In this document: positions 1 through 7,560 of the stretch, piece after piece
How positions within the stretch are numbered: position 1 is the stretch's first letter
How the letters are laid out: every line of letters begins with the position of its first letter
Assembly (NCBI GenBank): GCA_018828385.1
Contig: JAHJVE010000012.1
Coordinates: forward strand, 1 to 64,000
From: Gammaproteobacteria bacterium
Lineage (GTDB): Bacteria > Pseudomonadota > Gammaproteobacteria > Burkholderiales > Rhodocyclaceae
Reading direction: 5' to 3'
Length of the DNA stretch: 64,000 nt
Program-made: the position numbers and the translations under genes
The notes under the pieces: generated by a model
Told to the model about the DNA's origin: nothing
Database searches by the model: none
The model's input: the letters and a program-made list of their open reading frames with translations, nothing else

Positions 1-148
1 CGGAGCGAGGTCTGCGACGCAGTGTCGCGAGGTGAAAACCGGGGAGATATAGGTTACTGTTTTGCATACCAAATTATCTCATGGTAAGCATTTGTCATTG
101 GATGCAATCTGGCGCAAAACGAGCTTAACTTAGCGCCATTCTGGACCG

Positions 149-478
149 TCACAGAACCCGGATCACGCCGCCATCGGCCAGACGCTCCCAGGGCAGGCCC
201 AGAATCAGCGCATCGAATTGCTCGCGTGTAAGGCCAAGGCTGCCTTCGCTTGGCCGTAGTTGAAATCGCCCTTGATTCAGACGACGGTTCGCCAGCCAGA
301 TACCGTAACCGTCATGCACTAGCACCTTCAGGCGATTGCCTCGCCGGTTGGCAAAGAGATAGGCATGGTGCGGCTTCGCCTCGCCGAATATCCGGACGAC
401 CTGGGCCAGGATCGTTTCCGTGCCCGCCCGCATGTCCAGCGGACGGGTTGAGAGCCACAAGGCATCGATCCGGATCAT
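149..478 (-). CDS. tnpB: IS66 family accessory protein TnpB (Orf2)
   Basis: About 109 residues. It shows the hallmarks of IS66 Orf2: an early RPLDMRAG segment, the FANRRGNRLKVL stretch and a C-terminal LPW motif. TnpB is an accessory protein required for IS66 transposition; its biochemical role is unclear. The start is set at the ATG overlapping the tnpA stop (ATGA), the normal IS66 arrangement. No tnpC follows it on this strand before the window edge, and the only nearby tnpC (from 3654) points the other way, so this pair is an IS66 remnant or an inverted piece. Confidence 0.88.
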   Translation of the reverse strand: MIRIDALWLSTRPLDMRAGTETILAQVVRIFGEAKPHHAYLFANRRGNRLKVLVHDGYGIWLANRRLNQGRFQLRPSEGSLGLTREQFDALILGLPWERLADGGVIRVL

Positions 479-849
479 CGCAGCCAGTCGCGCAACCAGG
501 CGGCGCAATCTCCCGATGCCTGGACCGGCCAATCGACCTTGACCGCGGTGTTGCCTCGCCGGATTTCGATCCGGATGTCACGCGATGCCGGCTCCGCTGG
601 GGCAATCGGCAGTTGCACGAACTCGGGGGCCATCGCCGGCCCGGGTTCGGCCACAGGCTTCAGCATGCGCTGCTCCGGTACTTCGATGCCGCGCTCACGC
701 ATCCACCGACGGACCTGGTTCGCGTTGATACCGTTGGCTAGCGCAATGCCGGCAACCGACGCGCCTGTTTCGCAGCACGCGGCAATGACCGCCTGCTTGA
801 ATTCCTCCGGATGATGCCGCCTGCGCCGACTTGGCTTCTGGATTTCCAT
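475..849 (-). CDS. tnpA: IS66 family DNA-binding protein TnpA (Orf1)
   Basis: A 124-residue protein with an N-terminal helix-turn-helix of the transposase-8 type (HPEEFKQAV near residue 13, then a NGINANQVRRW recognition helix near 40-50). The C-terminal part carries the IEIRRGNTAVKVDWP motif typical of IS66 Orf1. It is translationally coupled to tnpB by a 4-base overlap. Upstream, between 850 and 928, no clear IS66 terminal repeat (GTAAGCG type) is recognisable before the IS21 insertion starts. Confidence 0.88.
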   Translation of the reverse strand: MEIQKPSRRRRHHPEEFKQAVIAACCETGASVAGIALANGINANQVRRWMRERGIEVPEQRMLKPVAEPGPAMAPEFVQLPIAPAEPASRDIRIEIRRGNTAVKVDWPVQASGDCAAWLRDWLR

Positions 850-1187
850 CGATAGTGTCCACCATGCTTTTTACGGGGACACGATCTTCACGGTCTAAGC
901 CCTCAATTCACAGATGACTTCGCCGGGTGCGTATTCCGGTGAAGCTGGACAGCGATTCCACGCCAAGCTGGACACGCATTCCAGAGCAAGCTGGACAGTC
1001 GGAGCGTAGCGACGCGGGGTTTGGGGTTTTTACTCTGTTGATGTCATGGGGGTCAAGTTTTTGTCGCGCCGCGTAGAGTTATCCACGATCGGCCGGCAGA
1101 CTGCGCTCCTTCTATAGCAGGCCGGCTGGCGGCCGGCGGTGGGGAACTCGGTGAGCACGCGCTTGCTGTTCACGGGGTGGCCTCGGG

Positions 1188-1922
1188 TCATTCCGGTTTA
1201 CCCTTTTTGCGCAGTGATTCGCCATCCAGGTTGAGGCTATGCGCCTGATGGACCAGGCGGTCGAGAATCGCATCAGCCAGTGTCGGGTCGCCGATGGCCT
1301 CATGCCAATGCTTCACGGGCAACTGGCTAGTGATAATGGTGGCGCGGGTGCCGTGCCGGTCATCGAAGATTTCGAGCAGGTCACGCCGGCTCTCATCGGT
1401 CAGGGGCGCCAGCCCCCAATCATCAATCAGCAGGACGTCGGTCTTGGCCAACTGCGCCAGCGTCTTGGCGTAACTGCCATCAGCCCGGCCGATGGCCAGC
1501 GCCGGCAAGAGGCGCGGCAAGCGTACGTAAAAGGCTGAACGCCCCTGCCGACACGCCTGATTGGCCAGGGCGCAGGCTAGAAAGGTCTTGCCGACGCCGG
1601 TCGGGCCGCAAATCAGCACATTCTGGTGCTCGCTGACCCAGCGTCCGGTCATCAGGCGCGCGAACAAGGCCCTGTCGAGGCCACGCGGATGGCGGAAATT
1701 GACATCCTCCGGCGTTGCCGCCTGCTTTAACCTGGCGCGTTTCAGGCGGGCGGTGTTCTGGCGTGATTCGCGCTCGGCGAGTTCGCTGTCAATGAGCAGG
1801 CCCAGGCGTTCCTCGAACGACAATTGGCTGATGTCGGCCTGCTGGGATTGGCTGGCCAGCGCCTTGGCCATGCCAGTCAGGCGGAGCTGGTGCAGTTGGT
1901 CGACGGTCGGGTGATGGAGCAC
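1188..1922 (-). CDS. istB: IS21 family helper ATPase IstB
   Basis: About 244 residues from a GTG start preceded by AAAGGAAAT. It is an AAA+ ATPase of the DnaC/IstB group: Walker A GPTGVGKT near residue 108, Walker B VLLIDDWG near 170, and the ITSQLPVKHWHE sensor region. IstB assembles on target DNA and stimulates IstA. The frame can be read further upstream to 2093, but that stretch lies inside istA and lacks IstB character. It starts beside the istA stop (1940), so the pair forms one operon. Confidence 0.92.
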   Translation of the reverse strand: MLHHPTVDQLHQLRLTGMAKALASQSQQADISQLSFEERLGLLIDSELAERESRQNTARLKRARLKQAATPEDVNFRHPRGLDRALFARLMTGRWVSEHQNVLICGPTGVGKTFLACALANQACRQGRSAFYVRLPRLLPALAIGRADGSYAKTLAQLAKTDVLLIDDWGLAPLTDESRRDLLEIFDDRHGTRATIITSQLPVKHWHEAIGDPTLADAILDRLVHQAHSLNLDGESLRKKGKPE

Positions 1923-1939
1923 GGGGATTTCCTTTCGGG

Positions 1940-3457
1940 TCAGTGGTAGTAATGCGGACCACGCACATTGGCGTGCTCCAGGGGAAGGCAGGTCTGGGCC
2001 GGCGCCGTCAGGCGCTTGATGTCCAGGCCATGCTTCAAGATGGATTTCAGGCTGCCGTAGGACAGCGCGTTGATGTCGATGGCCCGCGCGCACGCGGCCT
2101 CCAGACGGCTTTCACCGTAAGTCTTGGACAGGCGCAGAATGCCCAGGCAACTGCGGTAGCCCTGCTGGGGATGGCGGCGTTGATGCAGGACATGCTCGAT
2201 GACGGCCTTGGTGTGCGGCCCGATACGCCCGGCCCACTCCATCAGCCGCGGGGCGTTCCAGCCCTGAACGGCTTGGTGGGCCGGCGTCATGTGGGCATCT
2301 ACCGTCGTGTGTCGGCCACGAAGGGTGCTGCGAGCATGGCTGGCAATGCGACTCCCGTGATGAAATAGTTCAACCGTCGTCTGGGTAGCGCGGGCATCCA
2401 CTTTCTGCCGGGCGAAGCGGTAGGGCACGGAGTAGTAATGGTGGTCGAACTCAACGTGGTAATCGATACCGACCGTCGCCACCTTCCATTCGGCAAATTC
2501 GTAACGGGTTTCCGGCAATGGCCGTAACGCCGGGCGGTCCATTTCGGCAAAGGCACTTTCGCGGGAGCCTGGCAGTTTCTTGAAGGCCCGGCGGTTCAAG
2601 GCCAGCATCAGTTCGGCAATGTGCCGATTGAGCTCACTGAGACTGAAGAAGCGCTGGTTGCGTAGTCGGGCCAGGACCCAGCGCTCGACGAGCAAGACAC
2701 CGGCCTCCGCCTTAGCCTTGTCTTTCGGGCGATACGGCCGGGCCGGCACGACGGCGGTGGCGTAATGAACGGCCAAGTCACGATAGCTGGGATTGAGTTC
2801 GGGGTCGTAAAAGCAGGCTTTGTTAACGCCACTCTTCAGATTGTCTGGGACCAGCATGGCCGGCACGCCGCCGAAGAATTCCAGGGCGCGGACATGGCTG
2901 GCCGTCCAGTCCGGCAGGGTCTGGCTCCAGGTGGCATCGCAGTAGGTGTAATTCGAGGCGCCGAGAACGGCGACGAAGATGGCGGCCTGCCGGATTTCGC
3001 CCGTCAGCGGTTCGGTGACCGGCACGGTCGGGCCGGCGTAATCGACAAACAGTTTCTCGCCGGGGGCATGCGTCTGGCGCAGGCTGACCGACAAGCGTCC
3101 AGCCCAAACCCGATAGTGGTCGCAGAAGCTGCTGTATTGATAGCCATCCGGGTGCTCGCCCTTGTACTCCTGCCAGAGCAGGTCGAGCGTCACGCCTTTC
3201 CGGCGCAATTCCCGATGCACGCTGGCCCAGTCAGGTTCAGGTCGCTGCGTCTTCGAGGGCGCCGACGGCGGGTAAAGCAGCCCTTCGACAGCGGCTTCAG
3301 ACATGCCGGCCGGTAGCGGATAGGTCAATCCGGCCAGTTTCGCCCGACGGAGAATCTCCCCTACCGTCGTCGGCGAGGCGATGATTGCCCGGGCAATCTC
3401 GCGGTGACTGCGACCGTCCGCAACGGACAGCCGTAAAACTTCAAAAATCTTGCGCAT
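1940..3457 (-). CDS. istA: IS21 family transposase IstA
   Basis: About 505 residues. An N-terminal helix-turn-helix (EVLRLSVADGRSHREIARAI) is followed by an RNase H-like DDE integrase core beginning at LFVDYAGPTVPV, with the ALEFFGGVPAMLVPDN segment carrying the second acidic residue. The C-terminal region contains the Mu-type beta-barrel part (WKVATVGIDYHVEFDHHYYSVPY). An in-frame ATG lies 21 bases upstream at 3478; I prefer 3457 because AGCAGG precedes it. Length is normal for IstA. Confidence 0.92.
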   Translation of the reverse strand: MRKIFEVLRLSVADGRSHREIARAIIASPTTVGEILRRAKLAGLTYPLPAGMSEAAVEGLLYPPSAPSKTQRPEPDWASVHRELRRKGVTLDLLWQEYKGEHPDGYQYSSFCDHYRVWAGRLSVSLRQTHAPGEKLFVDYAGPTVPVTEPLTGEIRQAAIFVAVLGASNYTYCDATWSQTLPDWTASHVRALEFFGGVPAMLVPDNLKSGVNKACFYDPELNPSYRDLAVHYATAVVPARPYRPKDKAKAEAGVLLVERWVLARLRNQRFFSLSELNRHIAELMLALNRRAFKKLPGSRESAFAEMDRPALRPLPETRYEFAEWKVATVGIDYHVEFDHHYYSVPYRFARQKVDARATQTTVELFHHGSRIASHARSTLRGRHTTVDAHMTPAHQAVQGWNAPRLMEWAGRIGPHTKAVIEHVLHQRRHPQQGYRSCLGILRLSKTYGESRLEAACARAIDINALSYGSLKSILKHGLDIKRLTAPAQTCLPLEHANVRGPHYYH

Positions 3458-3653
3458 GGATAACCTGCTATAGGCCATGTGGTCCCCAGCAAAATCGCCG
3501 AGGGTGCCACGGTTATCCCGCGTGCTACGTTATGACTTTGGGCTGTCCAGGTTGCGCTGGAATCGGTGTCCAGCTTGCCTTGGAATCACTGTCCAGCTTC
3601 GGCTGGAATCGCTGTCCAGCTTGTACCGGGATTCGCAGCCGGGGGCATACGTC

Positions 3654-5177
3654 ATGACACTGCCTGCCAATCTCGATCAACTGGACGCTGAAGCGCTGCG
3701 CGAACTGGTGCGCCGCCAGGCTGAAGTCATTACGCGAAATGATCAGGAACTCAACTGGCGCCAGGCCAAGATCGACAAGCTGACGCATGAAGTGGCGTAC
3801 TACAAGCGCCATTACTTTGGGGTCAAAGCAGAACGCCTGCCGGTTGAGCAAGGGCAACTGTTCGAAGAAACCCTCGCGGCGGACATGGCTGCCATGACCG
3901 AAGAGCTGGCGCAGCTTTCCGAAACGAAGCCCAAGGGGCAAGCAAAGCGCAAACCTTTGCCACCGGAACTGCCGCGCACCGAGATTCACCACGAGCCGGA
4001 ATCGACCACCTGCGCCTGCGGCTGCCAGATGAAGCGCATCGGCGAAGATGTCGCTGAGAAGCTGGAATACACGCCGGGTGTTTTTACGGTCGAACGTCAC
4101 ATCCGTGGCAAGTGGGCCTGCGCCCAATGCGAAACCCTGGTGCAGGCGCCGGTGCCGGCCCATGTGATCGACAAGGGCATCCCGACCACGGGATTGCTCG
4201 CCCATGTGCTGATTGCGAAATATCTGGATCACCTGCCGCTGTACCGCCAGGAAGGCATCTTTGGCCGGGCCGGCTTGCCGATTCCCCAATCGACGCTGGC
4301 CGAGTGGGTGGGCCAGATGGGAGTCGCCCTGCAACCGCTGGTCGATGCGCTGAAAGGCGAGATGCTCACCTACCCGGTACTGCATGCCGACGAAACGCCG
4401 GTGGCCATGCTCGATCCGGGGGCTGGCAAGACCCACCGGGCCTATCTATGGTCCTACAGCATCGGTGCCTTCGAGCCGGTCAAGGCGGTCGTGTATGACT
4501 TTGCTGAAAGTCGCGCCGGCAAACATGCCCGGGAATTCCTCGGCGACTGGCGTGGCACGCTCGTTTGCGACGACTACTCGGGCTACAAGGCCCTGATTGC
4601 CGACGGCGTGACCGAAGCCGGTTGCATGGCACATGCGCGCCGGAAATTCTTCGACCTGCATGCCAACAACCAAAGCCAGATTGCCCAACAGGCGCTGGCC
4701 TACATTCAGAAGCTATACCAAGTTGAGCGGGAAGTCGCCGAGCTGAGCCCTGACGAACGGCGACGAATACGCCAGGAGCAGGCCAAACCGATTCTGGATG
4801 AATTCCATGACTGGCTGACCCGGCACCGAGTGCAGGTGCCGAATGGATCATCGACGGCCAAAGCGATTGATTACAGCCTCAAACGCTGGATGGCGCTCGC
4901 CCATTACATCGGCGATGGTCAGGTGCCGATCGACAACAACTGGATCGAGAATCGCATCCGCCCGATTGCGACGGGTCGGAAGAACTGGCTATTTGCCGGC
5001 AGCCTGCGCGCCGGCAAGCGGGCGGCCGCCATCATGAGCTTGATCCAGTCCGCCAAGCTGAACGGCCACGATCCCTTCGTCTATCTGAAGGACATCCTGT
5101 CACGCTTGCCGACTCAGCCCAACAGTCGGATCAGCGAATTGCTGCCACATCGCTGGCTGCCAAATACCTCAGCCTGA
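3654..5177 (+). CDS. tnpC: IS66 family transposase TnpC
   Basis: About 507 residues from ATG 3654. An N-terminal leucine-zipper/coiled-coil region is followed by the zinc-finger IS66 segment (TCACGCQMKRIGEDV), then the DDE domain: HADETPVAML (first Asp), VCDDYSGYKAL (second Asp) and NNWIENRIRPIATGRKNW (Glu). The C-terminus RISELLPHRW is the usual IS66 tail. The open frame extends upstream to 3477, but that part is IS21 sequence. The gene stands alone on this strand; tnpA and tnpB lie head-to-head on the other side of the IS21 element. It looks intact. Confidence 0.93.
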   Translation: MTLPANLDQLDAEALRELVRRQAEVITRNDQELNWRQAKIDKLTHEVAYYKRHYFGVKAERLPVEQGQLFEETLAADMAAMTEELAQLSETKPKGQAKRKPLPPELPRTEIHHEPESTTCACGCQMKRIGEDVAEKLEYTPGVFTVERHIRGKWACAQCETLVQAPVPAHVIDKGIPTTGLLAHVLIAKYLDHLPLYRQEGIFGRAGLPIPQSTLAEWVGQMGVALQPLVDALKGEMLTYPVLHADETPVAMLDPGAGKTHRAYLWSYSIGAFEPVKAVVYDFAESRAGKHAREFLGDWRGTLVCDDYSGYKALIADGVTEAGCMAHARRKFFDLHANNQSQIAQQALAYIQKLYQVEREVAELSPDERRRIRQEQAKPILDEFHDWLTRHRVQVPNGSSTAKAIDYSLKRWMALAHYIGDGQVPIDNNWIENRIRPIATGRKNWLFAGSLRAGKRAAAIMSLIQSAKLNGHDPFVYLKDILSRLPTQPNSRISELLPHRWLPNTSA

Positions 5178-5178
5178 A

Positions 5179-5206
5179 AAACAAGGTGGGTTGGCCGGGC
5201 GCTTAC
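5179..5206 (+). repeat. IS66 right terminal inverted repeat
   Basis: Immediately after the tnpC stop the sequence runs to CCGGGCGCTTAC. Read inward on the other strand it begins GTAAGCGCCCGG, the characteristic IS66-family terminus. The matching left repeat of this copy was not found. Confidence 0.6.
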
Positions 5207-5221
5207 AGCTAATCCCCCTGC

Positions 5222-5279
5222 GAGTCAGCTTGATTGGTGAGTTGCTACCGCATCGCTGCACAACGCCTGTCACCACCTG
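5222..5279 (+). pseudogene. C-terminal scrap of a second IS66 TnpC
   Basis: Directly outside the IS66 end, one plus-strand frame reads RLIGELLPHRCTTPVTT and stops. This parallels the intact TnpC tail RISELLPHRW. It is best explained as the 3' end of an older IS66 copy into which, or beside which, the present copy was placed. Only about 19 codons remain. Confidence 0.5.
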
Positions 5280-5284
5280 AGTCG

Positions 5285-6226
5285 TCAAGACGGGGTGACC
5301 TCGTGCTCACTTCTGTTCGACAGTCCGACTGCCTCTATCAATGCATCTTTGAACGCTTCGCTGCTTGCGAAGCGCCGCTCCTTTGTGTGGAGCAAAGCCC
5401 GTTCTATGACTGGATATAGGTGTTCTGGACCTTTCCAATCGTCTCGTCGAACAATGCCAGTGGGATGACGACCGCACGCCACATACCAGAACACACTTGC
5501 CAACTGGAAGACATCCGACCCTTGGCCAATCAAATCCCCGCAGCCGAGCTGTTTGTTCAAGGCCTCCGGCGACATCCAAAATGCAGGACCAATCCGTTCG
5601 TCATCCGCAGATAGGTCAACCCCTTCGACGGTTAAGTCGCAAAGTCCAAAATCACTGATAGCCCAAGTTTCGCCAACAACGAGAATATTTTCCGGCTTGA
5701 TATCTCGGTGAAGCGCCTTGCAATTGATTTTCTCCAACGCGCGCGCCAACCCAATAAATTGTCCCAAATATGTCGCGTTTGCAATCTGATTGGGACTACG
5801 GGCATGCTCAGCCAAACTAGCGATAGCGAGCGACAACACCACAAATGGAACATCGTCCACGCGATTCACGTTTTGCAGCGGACGCCCGCGCACGTTGTGC
5901 TGCTTCACCATTTTTGTTCCGCGAACTTTTCCACTCGCAACAAATGAAATGATGTGAGGATCGTCCAACTCCCTTAGTAGTTGTATTTCCCTCTCAAATC
6001 GCTCCCGCCTGCGATTCCTCAATTCAACTTGAAATTTGACGGCATAGCTGTCGCCTGTTGATTTCTCGTAGCAAGCGTGAACCACCGCATTCCCACCAGA
6101 ATTGATGTGATCACCAACAATATAGGATCGTCCATCATCGGCAATTAGGGTGTCGGGGATGGAATAAAATGTCTGTCCACGAGCAAGGACGATTGCCTTT
6201 CCAGGAGAATATGCAAGCCCAGCCAT
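5285..6226 (-). CDS. Hanks-type serine/threonine protein kinase of a defence-like operon
   Basis: 313 residues, essentially a single cytoplasmic kinase domain. Visible motifs are the glycine loop NSGGNAVV (42-49), Lys64 in YAVKFQ, the catalytic loop HRDIKPEN (173-180, Asp175), DFG (192-194), a P+1 segment MSPEA (218-222) and a conserved Asp at GSDVFQLAS (about 237-243). There is no transmembrane or PASTA segment. Its ATG overlaps the stop of the DUF262 gene (TAATG), so it is the last gene of the five-gene operon. Kinases beside Dpt-like ATPases and DUF262 proteins are known from methylation-associated defence systems, and a signalling role in activation is inferred. Base composition is visibly lower in GC than in dptFGH. 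An IS66 end lies 78 bp beyond its stop. Confidence 0.85.
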   Translation of the reverse strand: MAGLAYSPGKAIVLARGQTFYSIPDTLIADDGRSYIVGDHINSGGNAVVHACYEKSTGDSYAVKFQVELRNRRRERFEREIQLLRELDDPHIISFVASGKVRGTKMVKQHNVRGRPLQNVNRVDDVPFVVLSLAIASLAEHARSPNQIANATYLGQFIGLARALEKINCKALHRDIKPENILVVGETWAISDFGLCDLTVEGVDLSADDERIGPAFWMSPEALNKQLGCGDLIGQGSDVFQLASVFWYVACGRHPTGIVRRDDWKGPEHLYPVIERALLHTKERRFASSEAFKDALIEAVGLSNRSEHEVTPS

Positions 6227-7560
6227 TAATCCTCCCGGCTGTCTTCATTATCCGAATCGACAACATCGGTGCCTTTGATTATTCCGGCGGCGGCCAAGTT
6301 TTCAAGGCACGCGGCATGCGCCCACTTAGCATTAGATATTTGAAAAGCGTGAGTCCCTTGCTCCCAAAATAGAACTGACGACGCCAAGTCCGCTGACTCG
6401 TCACGCACACCGCACGCGGGACAAACAAACTCATTCACTGGCGGGCAACCGTCACCACTCCAATCACTATCAATTGCAAACCGAATATCGGATGCAACTT
6501 CCATAACGATCTGCCTCTGATCGACGTTTGCGATTGTCCCTGCATAGGTTCCGCGCAAAATCGCTGTCAAGAAATAAGTCCTCCAATTTCGACTAGATGC
6601 GGAGTTCGCCTGAGAGACACAGTAGACAGCATATTTGCTGAAAATTGGGACACTCGATGTCGGTGCAATCCCATTATTCAAAATAGAAAGGTCGCCACGC
6701 AGTTGCATCAAATCGTCAGGCAATGACAATCCGTCCAGACGCAGGGACCGAATTGCGAAGAATAGGGAGTAGAAGTCAGCCTTTTGCTTCCACCGAGTCT
6801 TCTTTATCGGAATGCCGACGCTGAATATTTTTTCGATGTCAGACAGAACTTCTGTAAATCCGGTAAATACAGATCGTTTTGCCTCGTGCTCCCATTGCCT
6901 ATATTCTTTGCAGCAAATATCGATTGCATCTTTACGGTCGGTGATACCCATGAGAAGACCGGCCAAAAGCTCCGCTACATATTCGACATCCAGCGATCGA
7001 CGCCGAGCAGTTGCGTTAAAAATTCCACAATCATCGAAAAATTCCAGGTTGGCTAAGTCATCGGCGACATCCAAGAAGTCTCCTGGATAATCAGCTCTGC
7101 GCAGTTCCTGCTTGTTGAGAGCCACGAAGTATTTGTTAATTCGAGAGTAGACCTCTCGCAACTCTTCATCTGACAAGCCCTTCGCCTCGTTGAAGTCAAT
7201 GTCATAGGACAAGACCTCCTCTTGAATGTCCTGGGGAAGCTGTGAAAAACGCTGACCAACAAACTCACCAGAATATGGGGCTGCCAGCGGGAAGCCATCT
7301 GCAAGAAAAGCAAGGATGGTTGTTATGCGTTGTTGTCCATCTATAACAGTTCTTACCGTCTTTCCATCTTTTATCGTTGATGACACAAATATCTTCGGCA
7401 TCGGAATGCCATTGAGAATGCTGTCAATCAACATCGTTTTGGCGGCATCCCCCCAAACTTCCTTGCGCTGATAGTCAGGCTGAAGAATCAATATTCCTTG
7501 TCTATTCCAATCGCGAATGTCTGAAATCGCATGCGTAGAGGCGCGCCACTTCTTGTTCAT
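6226..7560 (-). CDS. DUF262 (GmrSD/ParB-like) domain protein
   Basis: 444 residues. The N-terminal third is a clear DUF262 domain: LQPDYQRKEVW (27-37), LIDSILNGIPMP and the nucleotide-site motif VIDGQQRIT (72-80). This domain occurs in GmrSD restriction enzymes and in SspE of phosphorothioation systems, where it couples NTP binding to DNA cleavage. No clear DUF1524 HNH core (DHxxP) is visible. The C-terminus has CPACG followed about 45 residues later by HAAC, a possible metal site. The start overlaps the dptH stop (ATGA). It is probably the effector or sensor of the operon; the precise role is unknown. GC is low compared with dptH. Confidence 0.82.
   Translation of the reverse strand: MNKKWRASTHAISDIRDWNRQGILILQPDYQRKEVWGDAAKTMLIDSILNGIPMPKIFVSSTIKDGKTVRTVIDGQQRITTILAFLADGFPLAAPYSGEFVGQRFSQLPQDIQEEVLSYDIDFNEAKGLSDEELREVYSRINKYFVALNKQELRRADYPGDFLDVADDLANLEFFDDCGIFNATARRRSLDVEYVAELLAGLLMGITDRKDAIDICCKEYRQWEHEAKRSVFTGFTEVLSDIEKIFSVGIPIKKTRWKQKADFYSLFFAIRSLRLDGLSLPDDLMQLRGDLSILNNGIAPTSSVPIFSKYAVYCVSQANSASSRNWRTYFLTAILRGTYAGTIANVDQRQIVMEVASDIRFAIDSDWSGDGCPPVNEFVCPACGVRDESADLASSVLFWEQGTHAFQISNAKWAHAACLENLAAAGIIKGTDVVDSDNEDSRED

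Larger units (their letters stand above)
929..3637 (-). mobile_element. IS21-family insertion sequence, apparently complete
   Basis: The ends are matching inverted repeats: TGCG-AT-CCGGT followed by AAGCTGGACA units at the left, and the reverse complement at the right. Three AAGCTGGACA units lie at the left end (about 943-1000) and four GTCCAGCTTG-type units at the right end (about 3545-3625), spaced about 23 bp, as in the multiple IstA-binding repeats of IS21. The 6 bases outside both ends are identical (GCCGGG at 923-928 and 3638-3643), a target duplication in the size range of IS21. The element contains istA and istB with no visible lesion, so it may still be active. Confidence 0.85.
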
